From the NCBI GenBank assembly GCA_963677605.2, contig CAXXDX010000002.1:248001-312000 (forward strand): 64,000 bases of DNA, read 5' to 3'. The notes beneath the pieces were generated by a model, which made no database searches, was not told the DNA's origin, and saw only the letters and a list, made by a program, of their open reading frames with translations. This DNA comes from JAGLOK01 sp963677605. GTDB taxonomy: Bacteria > Bacillota > Clostridia > Christensenellales > UMGS416. Made by a program: the position numbers and the translations under genes. Below, in pieces: positions 25,238 through 34,757 of this stretch (its first letter is position 1; each line of letters begins with the position of its first letter).

Positions 25238-25850
25238 ATGTGTTTTTACCCGTAAATAAACCGCCGTCAAGCATTCTCATCACTTGATCAACTATATATT
25301 CCAAGTCCATAGTTTTTTCAAAAGTTACATACCTAAGCCCGATAAAGCTGGAAATACCCATCAGTACATAAGATATCAGCTCGTTGTCAAACTCGTAAAT
25401 TTCGCCCTCGTCAAAAGCTTTTTTAAGGTTCTTTTGATAGTTTCCAGAAAATTTTTCATAGTATGCAACAAACAGTTCTTTGTCTATGTGAAGCGATTCC
25501 CAAATGATATTGTATACATGGGGATGCTCCTGAATTATATTAAGATAGCTGAGCATTCCGATTTTTTCTTTTTCACGTCTTGAAGTACAGTCGGAATTTT
25601 TGATGTCCTGTGCTATCCTGCTGCGAACCAGATGTCCGTATCTTGTAACAAGATAGCAGTACAAAGTATATTTATCCTTAAAATAAATATACAAAGTGCC
25701 CGGAGCAACCTTGGCCTTTACCGCTATGTCATTAATTGATGTATTATAATAACCTTTTTCGCCAAACAGACGCTCTGCCGCTTTAAGAATTTTCTCTCTT
25801 GTGGCAAGACCTCTTTTGGTTTTAGGTTCGATAACGGATATATCAGCCAT
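25236..25850 (-). CDS. TetR/AcrR-family regulator
   Basis: A 204-residue repressor. The N-terminal HTH (TREKILKAAERLFGEKGYYN, then TSINDIAVKAKVAPGTLYIYF) is a clear TetR motif; the C-terminal 140 residues form the ligand domain. It lies at the downstream end of the catabolic operon and is a natural candidate to control it, perhaps with an acyl-CoA as ligand. The palindrome at 36761-36775 in the thiolase upstream region is a possible target. Confidence 0.9.
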   Translation of the reverse strand: MADISVIEPKTKRGLATREKILKAAERLFGEKGYYNTSINDIAVKAKVAPGTLYIYFKDKYTLYCYLVTRYGHLVRSRIAQDIKNSDCTSRREKEKIGMLSYLNIIQEHPHVYNIIWESLHIDKELFVAYYEKFSGNYQKNLKKAFDEGEIYEFDNELISYVLMGISSFIGLRYVTFEKTMDLEYIVDQVMRMLDGGLFTGKNT

Positions 25851-25922
25851 TTTGCTCCTTCTTCCCAGTATTTAATCAAATATAATTTTTATATTATATC
25901 ATATACTAAATTCTTTTAATAT

Positions 25923-26738
25923 TTATACGTTTATTTCGTCCTCCGGCAGGTTAATAAAGCCCATGACTATAGATGTGAAAAGATAAGGTCTCTCATAAAA
26001 AGCTGCGTGTCCGGTCTCAGGAAGCACCACAAGCTCCGCATTAGGCATCTGTTTTGCCATGAAGCGCTGTTCATCGAGAGGTGTGATATAATCCTGCTCG
26101 CATCCTATAATCATAGTCGGTACATTTATATCCTGCAGCTTATCGGTTACGTCATGAGTGTTTGCGGAGTTTGTCAGCCTAATCATGCTGTCCAAAAAAT
26201 CTTTGTTTGCAAATGCAGTTTTGGTAAGTATAGCTTTCCTTTGGTCCATCCACTCTTTTTTTCTGTCATAGTATTTTGGTGAATAGATTGCAGGTATTGT
26301 TGTGCAGTAATAAGCTTCCGGAATACCCGACGCATAATTCCACGCCTCGCCTATCTCCTTAAGCCATGAGTTTGTCCTTGCCACAGTGTTTGCAAGCACC
26401 ATACGCTTTATCTTCTCAGGATATTTCGCAGCAAACTGCAAGGCTACTTCTCCGCCGTATGATGTTGCCATTATAGAAACTTTATCAAGCTTCAGCTCAT
26501 CCAATAGCGAATTTACAACTTCCACCTGCACTGCCTGAGTAAATTCCTCTGTCATTTTCTCGCTTTGTCCCTGATCAAGCAGGTCCACAAGCACAAGCAT
26601 GTTGTTTTGAGTAAAATGCTTCTCATAAGGAGTCCAGCTTAGAGTGGACATCATTATGCCGTTTAATATCAATAGAGGCTCGCCTTCGCCCACAGTGCGG
26701 TAAAAGACCTGTTTGCCTTTAAAAGTAAATGTACTCAT
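25923..26738 (-). CDS. Alpha/beta hydrolase in the catabolic operon
   Basis: A 271-residue alpha/beta-hydrolase-fold enzyme. ATG at 26738 follows GGGGG; a longer reading from TTG is unlikely. The nucleophile elbow is ATSYGGEVAL (Ser), the acid is in GCEQDYITPLDE and the base is in ETGHAAFYERP. The overall sequence resembles C-C bond hydrolases and lactone or thioester hydrolases, so it may open a ring or release a CoA ester. It starts 13 bases after the CoA-transferase stop, so it is in that operon. Exact substrate unknown. Confidence 0.8.
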   Translation of the reverse strand: MSTFTFKGKQVFYRTVGEGEPLLILNGIMMSTLSWTPYEKHFTQNNMLVLVDLLDQGQSEKMTEEFTQAVQVEVVNSLLDELKLDKVSIMATSYGGEVALQFAAKYPEKIKRMVLANTVARTNSWLKEIGEAWNYASGIPEAYYCTTIPAIYSPKYYDRKKEWMDQRKAILTKTAFANKDFLDSMIRLTNSANTHDVTDKLQDINVPTMIIGCEQDYITPLDEQRFMAKQMPNAELVVLPETGHAAFYERPYLFTSIVMGFINLPEDEINV

Positions 26739-26751
26739 ATTTAACCCCCGA

Positions 26752-28074
26752 TTATCTGTCAAAAATCAGCTGAAGTTCATGTGCCTGTTTGTAAAGTTCA
26801 TCCCTGTACTTAGGGTGAGCTATGGCAATCAGCCTGTCCACACGTTCTGCAATGCTTGTTCCGCGAAGAGATGCAACGCCATACTCTGTTACAACATAGT
26901 CAACATCGTTTCTTGAAAGAGAAACAGCAGCTCCCGGTCTCAGCTGACCGACTATTTTGCTGATTTCCTCTTTTTCACCCGTTTCTTTGTTGCGCACCAT
27001 TGCAGTTGAATAAAGCGCTATAAACGATTTTCCGCCTTTGGAGTTTTGCGCCCCGACGGCAGTGTCTGTCTGTCCGCCTGTTCCACTGAACTGAATTGAA
27101 CCTAACGATTCGCTTGCACACTGTCCTGTAAGGTCCACTTCAAGTGTAGTGTTAACCGAAATCTGGTTGTCATTAAGCGCCATCACATGCGGATCGTTTG
27201 TATAAGCTCCGTCCAAAAACTCAACTGCAGGATTGTCATCCAAGAACTCGTAAAGCTCTTTTGAACCCATCGCAAAAGTCGCAATCATTTTCCCCTTATA
27301 GGACTGTTTGCGCTTTCCTGTGATGACTCCTGCTTTGTATAGCTTCATCATGCCGTCGGTAAACATTTCCGTATGTATCCCAAGGTCTTTTTTGCCCATA
27401 AGAGCGTCAGCCACGGCATTCGGAATACCTCCGATGCCCAGCTGTATGCATGAGCCGTCATCCACAAGGTCGGCTATAAATGCGCCGATCTTCTTGTCTT
27501 TATCATTGATGGGAGCTTCAGGAGTTGCAAACGGCTCATAATCCGTTTCAACCAGATAGTCCACATCGCTCAAAGGAATCTGTATATCGCCGAATGTCCT
27601 TGGGAAATTCGGATTAATTTCTAAAATTACTATATCTGCCTCTTCTATCATGTGTCTTTCATAGCACACACTCAGGCTCAGCGATACATTGCCGTGTTTG
27701 TCCGGCATGCTTGCAGCGCCAACATAAATATTAGGTTTTTTGTAAGCAAGTCTCTTTGTTGCAGCAAAATGCAGATGGTTCGGTATAAAGGATACATTTC
27801 CGTTCCTGTGGAATCTTCTAAGAGACGCCGTGTAAAACCATGTCTCAACCATAAACTTGCTCTTGTATTCGGGATTTGAGAAAAACTCATAATCCGCCAT
27901 AGGGATACAGTTGGAAACTGAAATGTTTTCCACTCTGTCAGCTATAGTGTGCAGTTTTTCCATAAAGCACACAGCCTCTGAAATACACATCCCTGTCACT
28001 ATGTAATCATTGGATTTAACCAAATCCAGCGCTTTTTCTATCGTTATAATCTTGTCGCTGTAATCATAACTCAT
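26752..28074 (-). CDS. Acetyl-CoA:acid CoA-transferase (4-hydroxybutyrate type)
   Basis: A 440-residue family I-like CoA-transferase (acetyl-CoA hydrolase/transferase fold). It would move CoA from acetyl-CoA to a carboxylic acid through a glutamyl-CoA intermediate. Catalytic Glu is at 236 in GIHTEMFTDG. The CoA-binding loops GIGGIPNA (213-220) and SGTGGQTD are present. Closest named relatives are 4-hydroxybutyrate and butyryl-CoA:acetate CoA-transferases. In this operon it would activate the imported acid. It follows the binding-protein gene after a hairpin. Confidence 0.88.
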   Translation of the reverse strand: MSYDYSDKIITIEKALDLVKSNDYIVTGMCISEAVCFMEKLHTIADRVENISVSNCIPMADYEFFSNPEYKSKFMVETWFYTASLRRFHRNGNVSFIPNHLHFAATKRLAYKKPNIYVGAASMPDKHGNVSLSLSVCYERHMIEEADIVILEINPNFPRTFGDIQIPLSDVDYLVETDYEPFATPEAPINDKDKKIGAFIADLVDDGSCIQLGIGGIPNAVADALMGKKDLGIHTEMFTDGMMKLYKAGVITGKRKQSYKGKMIATFAMGSKELYEFLDDNPAVEFLDGAYTNDPHVMALNDNQISVNTTLEVDLTGQCASESLGSIQFSGTGGQTDTAVGAQNSKGGKSFIALYSTAMVRNKETGEKEEISKIVGQLRPGAAVSLSRNDVDYVVTEYGVASLRGTSIAERVDRLIAIAHPKYRDELYKQAHELQLIFDR

Positions 28075-28096
28075 TATATCACCTCATAAATAGCAA

Positions 28097-28118
28097 TGGG
28101 GAAACAGAAGTTTCCCCA
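28097..28118 (-). terminator. Strong hairpin between livJ and the CoA-transferase gene
   Basis: TGGGGAAAC/GTTTCCCCA perfect 9-bp stem with a 4-nt loop and no proper T run. It probably stabilises the livJ message or allows partial termination, which would keep binding protein in excess. Confidence 0.6.
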
Positions 28119-28138
28119 TATGCATTTTTGTAGCCTTA

Positions 28139-29524
28139 TTATTTGCCTGCTATGTCTGTCAATGTTTCGATTTCGCGTACTTTTGCGAATGTCTCTGTAG
28201 GCTCGTCTCCGTCGCCTTCTGTTATAGTATATTGCAGAAGTGACATTGAATCAATTCCCCAGCGGTGTCCGTTTGAAAAGTCAACAGTTCCGCCCATAGG
28301 AATGTCTATCGGGCCCTGCTCCATAGCTTTTATGTAGTTTTCCCATGTAAGAACGTCTCCGTTTGCTTCTACTCTTTCAAGTCCCTCGACAAATGTAACT
28401 GCCGCAATGTATCCAGCGGTTGCAAATGCGTTTGTTGTGTAAGCTGTTTTTACATCTTCAGCAAGGTCAGCCTGCATCATGCATTCAACATATGCAGCTG
28501 CTGCTGCCTGTCCTTCTTCGGACACAACGTCAACCCATGCGTTTGTGTAAATCGGACGGTTTTCAGAATACTTAGTGTGGTCAACAGCTGTAGGATCAGC
28601 GTTAACATATGATGTGAATACAGGAACTTCTAAGCCTGCGTCATCCATGGCAACCAATGATTCTTTAAACGGTGCCTGGTTCATAGCAAGAATAACAACT
28701 GCTACGCCAGCATCTTTAAGCTTTTGAACTGCTGTTGCATATGTGCCGTCAGCAACTGCTTCAACAACAAGGTTTGCAGCCATTGAGTCTGCATCTGCCT
28801 GTGCCTGAACACCTGCGAGTATTGATGAACCTGCATCGTCATTAGTATAAAGAACGCCGACTTTCGCATCGGAAGCAAGCTTTGCTCCGCCGAAGAGATC
28901 TTCGTGGAACACGCGAGCAGCCATAACTCTGCCGTCTGTCATATAAATAGGCTGTACTGCCATTATAGGATTCATCGGGCTTTCTTCAAAATAAAGAGCG
29001 TTGATGCCTGTAGCAGCATAAACCATAGGTATTCCGTACTCGCTGATATAGTCAAGTGTTGCCGATACTGTAGGTGTTCCGAAATGTCCGACCAATGCGA
29101 AAACTTCATCTTCTTCAGCAAGCTTTTCTGTAAGCGCTGCGCCTGTTGCACCGTCGAATCCGTCATCATATGTGATAAACTCGATTGTTCTTCCGCCGAC
29201 ACCGCCAGCTTCGTTAATCATCTTAAAATATGCCATTATAGCATCGTTGAACGGTACGCCGACAACTGCGAGCGCGCCTGACACTGCAGCAGTGTTTCCG
29301 ACTGTAACAGTTGTGTCTGTAACACCCTGTGAGTATTCAACAACTTCCTCTTCAGCAGGTGCCTCTGTTGCAGCTTCCTCTGTTTCTTTTACAACTTCCG
29401 CTTCAGCTGTTTTTTCTTCGCTTGCAGGTGCAGGCTCTTCAGCTTTTTGTGAGCATGCTGTAAATGCCAGCATTAATACAAGAAGTGCCACTAAAATTTT
29501 TGTAAGTCCTTTTGCTTTTTTCAT
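28139..29524 (-). CDS. livJ: Branched-chain-type ABC substrate-binding lipoprotein
   Basis: A 461-residue periplasmic-type binding protein (type I fold, LivJ family). The signal peptide ends in a lipobox FTAC (Cys24), then a Glu/Ala-rich linker (25-62). The ligand domain begins TVTVGNTAAVSG and has FVTYDDGFDG-like and NDDAGSS motifs. It delivers ligand to LivHM. Family ligands range from branched amino acids to small organic acids and aromatics; the enzyme neighbours favour an organic acid. Expression is probably high, with hairpins on its 3' side. Confidence 0.9.
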   Translation of the reverse strand: MKKAKGLTKILVALLVLMLAFTACSQKAEEPAPASEEKTAEAEVVKETEEAATEAPAEEEVVEYSQGVTDTTVTVGNTAAVSGALAVVGVPFNDAIMAYFKMINEAGGVGGRTIEFITYDDGFDGATGAALTEKLAEEDEVFALVGHFGTPTVSATLDYISEYGIPMVYAATGINALYFEESPMNPIMAVQPIYMTDGRVMAARVFHEDLFGGAKLASDAKVGVLYTNDDAGSSILAGVQAQADADSMAANLVVEAVADGTYATAVQKLKDAGVAVVILAMNQAPFKESLVAMDDAGLEVPVFTSYVNADPTAVDHTKYSENRPIYTNAWVDVVSEEGQAAAAAYVECMMQADLAEDVKTAYTTNAFATAGYIAAVTFVEGLERVEANGDVLTWENYIKAMEQGPIDIPMGGTVDFSNGHRWGIDSMSLLQYTITEGDGDEPTETFAKVREIETLTDIAGK

Positions 29525-29590
29525 AACCTTTCTCCTTTAAAATTCTTCATCTAGTCTTTTTTAATAATTATCCGGTCTCCCGGCCAGATC

Positions 29591-30319
29591 CTACTTTTTC
29601 TTGTTGCGGTTGCCAAGATATGCCGCAAACAATGATTCGTCGTCCAATAGTTGTTTTCCTGTGCCTTCGGTTTTGATTTTGCCAAGTTCCAGAACATATG
29701 CATAGTCGGCAATCTTAAGTGTCTGATATGCATTCTGCTCAACAATTAATATAGTCGTTCCTTCCTCCCTGATTCGCTTTAATATAGAGAAAATATCTCT
29801 TGTTATAAGAGGCGCAAGCCCCAGTGATGGTTCATCCAGAAGCAGAAGCTTCGGGTTGCTCATAAGTGCCCTGCCGATAGCAAGCATCTGCTGCTCGCCT
29901 CCCGAAAGGGTTGTCGCCTGCTGCTTTCTGCGCTCTTTAAGTACAGGGAAATACGTAAAAACTTCCTCCAGCGTACGGTTTAGCTGCGCCTTGGATTTCA
30001 CGCTGTATCCGCCTACCCTTAGGTTTTCTTCGGTTGTAAGCCCTGCAAGTATCATGCGGCCTTCCGGCGACTGAATTATTCCGCGTTTTGCTATCTTGTG
30101 CGCTTCTTTGTTCACTACATCCTTGCCGTCGAACATGACTCTGCCGCTCTTTGCTTTAACTATTCCCGATATTGTTCTTATAATCGTGCTTTTGCCAGCA
30201 CCGTTTGCCCCTAGAATGGCAACTATAGTCCCCTGCTCCACACTCATATCAATGCCTTTAATAGCTTTTATATACCCATAATCCACGATGAGGTTTTCAA
30301 TAGACAGTATCTTATTCAT
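29591..30319 (-). CDS. livF: ABC transporter ATPase LivF
   Basis: A 242-residue ATPase of the Liv importer. The start MNKILSIENL at 30319 was chosen because it overlaps the livG stop and gives the normal length; the open frame extends further upstream without support. Walker A GANGAGKST, signature LSGGEQQML and Walker B LLLLDEPSLGLAP are all present. It pairs with LivG as heterodimeric ATPase. Confidence 0.92.
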   Translation of the reverse strand: MNKILSIENLIVDYGYIKAIKGIDMSVEQGTIVAILGANGAGKSTIIRTISGIVKAKSGRVMFDGKDVVNKEAHKIAKRGIIQSPEGRMILAGLTTEENLRVGGYSVKSKAQLNRTLEEVFTYFPVLKERRKQQATTLSGGEQQMLAIGRALMSNPKLLLLDEPSLGLAPLITRDIFSILKRIREEGTTILIVEQNAYQTLKIADYAYVLELGKIKTEGTGKQLLDDESLFAAYLGNRNKKK

Positions 30320-31754
30320 CATCGTCCTCCGTAAGTGTTCCGCCCAAGTAAGCTTCCTGAACCAGTGCATTGTCCTGAATCTCTGCAGGAGTTCCAATGG
30401 CAAGCTTTTTGCCGAACGATATTGCGCACACCGTGTCGCATATATCCATAACAAGGCCCATGTCGTGTTCAACAAGGAACACTGTGCAGTTATAATCCTG
30501 ACGTATCTTATATATCATTTGAGCTAGCTCTTCGGTTTCAGCCTCATTAAGCCCCGCTGCCGGTTCATCCAAAATAATAAGGCGCGGATTTACCATAAGA
30601 GTTCTTGCAAGCTCAATTCTCTTTAATATCCCGTAAGGAAGTCCGTAAGGAATCATGTCTTTATATTCGAGCAGCCCCAGCCTTTGAAGCACTTCAAGCG
30701 CCTTAGCTCTCATTATCTTTTCTTCTCTTACAATTCTTCTTGAATGAAGAATATGGTCGCCAAGATTTGCGCCATATAACGAGTGCGCACCGATTAACAT
30801 GTTCTCAAGTACTGTAAGCTCCCAGATAAGCTCAAGGTTTTGGAATGTGCGGACAATACCAAGCTTTATAATGTCATGCACTTTCTTTTTAGTAACATCG
30901 ATTACTTCACCATTTCTTTTTTTGTAATGAATCTGTCCTCCAGTCGGCTTGTTAAACTGTGTGATGCAGTTAAAAACCGTTGTCTTTCCCGCACCGTTAG
31001 GGCCGATAAGTCCGAATATCTCGCCTTCTTTTACTTCAAAGCTTATCTCATCAACAGCTCTTAGTCCGTCAAACTGCATCAAAAGGTCTTCCACTTCAAG
31101 AACAGTATTCTCGTTCTTCATCTCGCCGTACATTCCGCTTATAAGCGACTGAAGCGTGCTGTTATATCTTTCAACAGCATTGTTAAGTTTTATGTCATCT
31201 TTTTCAGCTCTATTTTTAAGCTTTGAAAACTTCTCTTCTGCCTTTTTGCCGGCATATTCTTTAAACCCATCAAGCTCTTTGTTTTTTGCATTAAGCTTTT
31301 CGTTATAAGCTGTTTCCGCTCCCAGATCCTTTTGCGCATCAGCATTTTCTATTTTCTCATTCCATCCTGCTTTAAAGTCCTCAAGGTTTTTATCCAGCTT
31401 TGCTATCTGAGCATTCTTATATGCTTCTGCTTCGTTTTCGCTTTTGGCTTGTGCTATTCTCTTTGCTTTTTGTTCCACAGCAAGCCTCGGAAGCCTTTGT
31501 TTCTCATTCACTTTCTTGAGTGCTTTTTCATACTTATACTCAAGGCTTTCTTTTTCCGTCTGCGCCTTTTTCTCAAGGGAATACAAGCTTCTTTTAGCTT
31601 TCAGCTGCTTTTTTAAAAGCTTTCTTTGCATGTCCTGATCAAGCTCATTTTTGGCAACACCAAGATAGCTCTCATTAAGCCTGATTTTTTCCACAGCGCT
31701 GTCCCGCTTTTTGGATATATATTTTATCTTTATGTTATCAATAATTTTCGCCAT
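30312..31754 (-). CDS. livG: ABC transporter ATPase LivG with long N-terminal coiled coil
   Basis: A 480-residue ATPase; usual LivG is about 255. Residues 217-480 are a complete LivG: Walker A GPNGAGKT (251-258), variant signature LPYGILKRIELA and Walker B LIILDEPAAGLN. Residues 1-215 are a highly charged Lys/Glu/Ala-rich coiled coil unlike anything in the family. The start (31754) lies 17 bases inside the end of livM, which supports translation of the extension. An internal ATG (MKNENTVLEV, about residue 212) has only a poor ribosome site, but a second short product cannot be excluded. The extension could anchor or scaffold the transporter. Confidence 0.88.
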   Translation of the reverse strand: MAKIIDNIKIKYISKKRDSAVEKIRLNESYLGVAKNELDQDMQRKLLKKQLKAKRSLYSLEKKAQTEKESLEYKYEKALKKVNEKQRLPRLAVEQKAKRIAQAKSENEAEAYKNAQIAKLDKNLEDFKAGWNEKIENADAQKDLGAETAYNEKLNAKNKELDGFKEYAGKKAEEKFSKLKNRAEKDDIKLNNAVERYNSTLQSLISGMYGEMKNENTVLEVEDLLMQFDGLRAVDEISFEVKEGEIFGLIGPNGAGKTTVFNCITQFNKPTGGQIHYKKRNGEVIDVTKKKVHDIIKLGIVRTFQNLELIWELTVLENMLIGAHSLYGANLGDHILHSRRIVREEKIMRAKALEVLQRLGLLEYKDMIPYGLPYGILKRIELARTLMVNPRLIILDEPAAGLNEAETEELAQMIYKIRQDYNCTVFLVEHDMGLVMDICDTVCAISFGKKLAIGTPAEIQDNALVQEAYLGGTLTEDDDE

Positions 31755-32823
31755 ATTTATATACCTTATATTTTTGAATCAATGATTTTATTTTCACTTT
31801 AATATCCGTAAATAGCCTTATAAGACCACCCGGATAAAACATTACGATAACAACAATCAAAACACCTGAGAAAATCGCCGAAGAGCCCGGATACTTGTTA
31901 AAGAACGCGATGTTTTTAAGCACAGCAAGATCCAGCCCGAAGATTACGAATGTTCCCATGATTACGCCCCAAATGCTGCGTGAGCCTCCGATAATTACCG
32001 CTGCAAGAACATTGAGCGAAAGTGCAAGCGTCCATGACGATGTGTTTGATGCGCGAAGATATGTCACATACAGCGCGCCGCCGATCATCGCATAGATTGT
32101 TGCAAGTATGAAAGCTAAGAGTCTGTATTTTAATATGCTTATTCCCATTGCCTGAGCTGCCGACTGCGAGTTTTTCATCGCAAGCATGGCTCTTCCTGTT
32201 GGGCTGTTTATAATGTTTATAGTAATTACAATCATGACAAACAGCACAGCCAAGATCAGAAAATACATCTTCTCCCTGTCCATCTCATAAAAGAACGCAA
32301 GCTTTGCCCACGGAACAGATTTAAGCCCCGATGCGCCGCCTGTAAACTGATTGGGAGTCTTAAACAACTCAAGCAGAATCTCAGACAGACCGAGAGTTAT
32401 AATCGCAAGGTACATTCCCTCTATCCTGAGTGAAATGAATCCGACTATTCCGCCTAAAATTATTCCAACAATAATCACTGCTGCAATTACGGCGACATAA
32501 GGCAGCGGAATGGGTATTAATTTAAGCAAGTTGCCTGCTATGTAACTGCCCAATCCAATAAATCCGGCAGTGCCCAATGAAGCAAGACCGGCATATCCCA
32601 GAAGGATTGAAAATCCCATACCGACTATCGCATAGATAAGAGTCTGAGCTATGGCCTTTGACACCGTAAGGCTTATAATGTCATCTGTGTACATGAAAAG
32701 AAGCTGCACACATATCAATATCAGTGAAAGAATCACAAATCCGAAAAGAGGATTCTTTGCAAATCTTTTAAGTCTCTCCGTGAAGAGTTTTCTGTTTTCT
32801 TGTTTATATTCGTTTAACATCAT
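31738..32823 (-). CDS. livM: ABC transporter permease LivM
   Basis: A 361-residue permease with about ten membrane helices. Family segments: LLGYAGLASLGTAGFIGLGSY, RIEGMYLAIITLGLSEIL, and the EAA-like loop GISILKYRLLAFILAT. It works with LivH as the membrane core. It starts 4 bases after livH and overlaps livG. N- and C-terminal tails are longer and more charged than usual. Confidence 0.92.
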   Translation of the reverse strand: MMLNEYKQENRKLFTERLKRFAKNPLFGFVILSLILICVQLLFMYTDDIISLTVSKAIAQTLIYAIVGMGFSILLGYAGLASLGTAGFIGLGSYIAGNLLKLIPIPLPYVAVIAAVIIVGIILGGIVGFISLRIEGMYLAIITLGLSEILLELFKTPNQFTGGASGLKSVPWAKLAFFYEMDREKMYFLILAVLFVMIVITINIINSPTGRAMLAMKNSQSAAQAMGISILKYRLLAFILATIYAMIGGALYVTYLRASNTSSWTLALSLNVLAAVIIGGSRSIWGVIMGTFVIFGLDLAVLKNIAFFNKYPGSSAIFSGVLIVVIVMFYPGGLIRLFTDIKVKIKSLIQKYKVYKYGENY

Positions 32824-32827
32824 CAGC

Positions 32828-33718
32828 CTACACCTTCTTGTTTATCTTTTTGCCAAACAAACCAATAGGCTTGATTAAGATTACCAGCAATATAAGCGAA
32901 TACAGTATAACGCTGCTCCATAAGCTGTTAAATATCGCGATAAGTGCTTTTGACAGCGGAAGAAGAACAGCGCCGACTATAGGCCCGTAAAACGATGAAA
33001 AGCCGCCAAGCACCGATGCCAAGAATCCGTTTACCTGCACAGCTGTCATCATTGTGCTTTCAACAGAACCCGTCTGTGATGCAAGAAGTATGGCGGCAAC
33101 CGAGCCGCATCCGCCTGCAATCGACCAGCTCATAGCTGTTATAATCCTTGTGTTTATCCCCATCATGCTTGCCACTTTTTCATTTGAAGCTGTGGCTCTA
33201 ACTCCAAGTCCCCACTTTGTAAAATACAGAGCTACAAACAGTACAGTTACTATAGCTGCCGCAACTCCTACAATAAGAAGACCGTTCTTTGTGATATATA
33301 AATCCATTCTTCCGACAGAAAACTCTAGATTTCCCTCGATAAACCTCGCAAACTCAAAAGGTATCGTGCCGAATACCAGAGGTATTAACGCGGATATGAT
33401 AATAACAAGTCCCATGGTTATCATTTGTTTTCCGACGATACTCACATTCTTTGCTTTTCTTATTATCATTGTGTCGATAAATAGTCCCAGCAAAAAGCTG
33501 ACCGCAATGCCTGCTGCAACCGAAAGCCATGGATTAATACCAAGCTTGGTGATAAGCAGCGCGGAAGTGAATACTCCCACCATTGCCATCATTCCCTGAG
33601 CAAAGTTTGTCGTAAATGAAGTGCGGAACACGAGCATTATGCCAGCTGTTGCAAGCACCAGAACACCTGCAAGGTGCACATTGCTCAATATAGTCTGCAC
33701 TATTGTCTGCATACTCAT
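32828..33718 (-). CDS. livH: ABC transporter permease LivH
   Basis: A 296-residue permease with about eight helices. TTNFAQGMMAMVGVF and GINTRIITAMSWSIAGG are typical of the family. It starts 4 bases after the KAS III-like gene, so the import genes are transcriptionally tied to the enzymes. Partner of LivM. Confidence 0.92.
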   Translation of the reverse strand: MSMQTIVQTILSNVHLAGVLVLATAGIMLVFRTSFTTNFAQGMMAMVGVFTSALLITKLGINPWLSVAAGIAVSFLLGLFIDTMIIRKAKNVSIVGKQMITMGLVIIISALIPLVFGTIPFEFARFIEGNLEFSVGRMDLYITKNGLLIVGVAAAIVTVLFVALYFTKWGLGVRATASNEKVASMMGINTRIITAMSWSIAGGCGSVAAILLASQTGSVESTMMTAVQVNGFLASVLGGFSSFYGPIVGAVLLPLSKALIAIFNSLWSSVILYSLILLVILIKPIGLFGKKINKKV

Positions 33719-33722
33719 TCTT

Positions 33723-34748
33723 CTACCCCCAGCGGATTATATTAGCCGCCCAAACATATCCGATGCCCGCGGCCAACATACATATTACACTGCCGTCCGA
33801 AACTTTTCCTTCATTAATCGCCAAATGCAGCGAAAGAATCTGGTCAATCTGACCCATGTGCCCGTAGTTTTCAAGATAAATGCTCTGCTCATCTGTAAGG
33901 TTTAAGCTGTCCAGCATAAACTTATGTCCGGATCTTTTGATGTGCAGCATCGCAAGATAGGATATATCTTCCATTTTCATTTCAGACTTCTGGGCAGCTT
34001 TTTCGATACACTTCATCCAGTTGTCCATTGACACTTCGTTGAGCCTGTCTTTCATCTTCTTAGCATCCAGAAGCCTCAGCGATTTTTTGCCTTCTTCAAG
34101 GTTTTCTTTTGTGAAAGGATTAACCGTACCGCCGATTTCGACACCCGCCGTACGCGAGAGAGAACCGTCTGATATTATGTGTGAACCTAAAAGAAGATTT
34201 TTGCCGTAGTTCTTTTTAAGTATCAGCGCGCCGCCGCCTGCAGAAAGGTTATACATCATTGACATCTTAGGATCACTGTAGTCCACGAAATCTACGTTCC
34301 TGTATCCGCCGACTATCATAACTGTGTCTATCTCGTCGTCTGCAATCATCATGTCTTTTGCCATCTTCATGGCGGTCACACATGTGCAGCAACGATTTTG
34401 AACATCGATTCCCCATGCGTTAACAGCACCTATTCTGTCCTGAATATATAGAGCCGATGTAGTAAGCGGATATTCCTTCCACTCTTCTCCTATGCACACT
34501 ATAACGTCAATGTCCTCGGGAAAAACGCCTGTGTTTTTAAGACAGTCCATGGCCGCCAGAGCGCCCATTTCCTGCGTTCCGTCTGAAGCATCATCTCCGG
34601 GAACGGTTTTTTCTACAATTCCGAGTTTAGCCTTTACAGCATCTTCCGCCCAAACGCCGTTAGTGCCATCAGCTACTTGCTTTGCACTCATTCTGCCTTT
34701 GGGTATATATATTCCTGTTCCCACTATGCCTACGTTGATTTCACTCAT
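33723..34748 (-). CDS. KAS III-like thiolase-fold enzyme with altered triad
   Basis: A 341-residue enzyme of the 3-oxoacyl-ACP synthase III (FabH) family. The likely catalytic Cys120 is in DVQNRCCTC and His269 in MLHIKRSGH. The usual Asn of the NYGNTSA motif is replaced: ENYGHMGQ puts His297 there, giving a Cys-His-His set. This suggests a non-standard reaction, for example condensing or cleaving an acyl-CoA rather than fatty-acid initiation. Three nearby Cys (120, 121, 123) are also unusual. It lies between the SDR and livH in a catabolic operon with no acyl carrier protein, so a CoA substrate is more likely. Confidence 0.75.
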   Translation of the reverse strand: MSEINVGIVGTGIYIPKGRMSAKQVADGTNGVWAEDAVKAKLGIVEKTVPGDDASDGTQEMGALAAMDCLKNTGVFPEDIDVIVCIGEEWKEYPLTTSALYIQDRIGAVNAWGIDVQNRCCTCVTAMKMAKDMMIADDEIDTVMIVGGYRNVDFVDYSDPKMSMMYNLSAGGGALILKKNYGKNLLLGSHIISDGSLSRTAGVEIGGTVNPFTKENLEEGKKSLRLLDAKKMKDRLNEVSMDNWMKCIEKAAQKSEMKMEDISYLAMLHIKRSGHKFMLDSLNLTDEQSIYLENYGHMGQIDQILSLHLAINEGKVSDGSVICMLAAGIGYVWAANIIRWG

Positions 34749-34757
34749 AATAATTCC

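Noticed and set aside
30320..30475. Longer start for LivF
   Set aside because: The extension lies wholly within livG and is not LivF-like.
33054..33599. 181-codon plus-strand open frame
   Set aside because: Antisense to livH; hydrophobic bias comes from the complementary strand.
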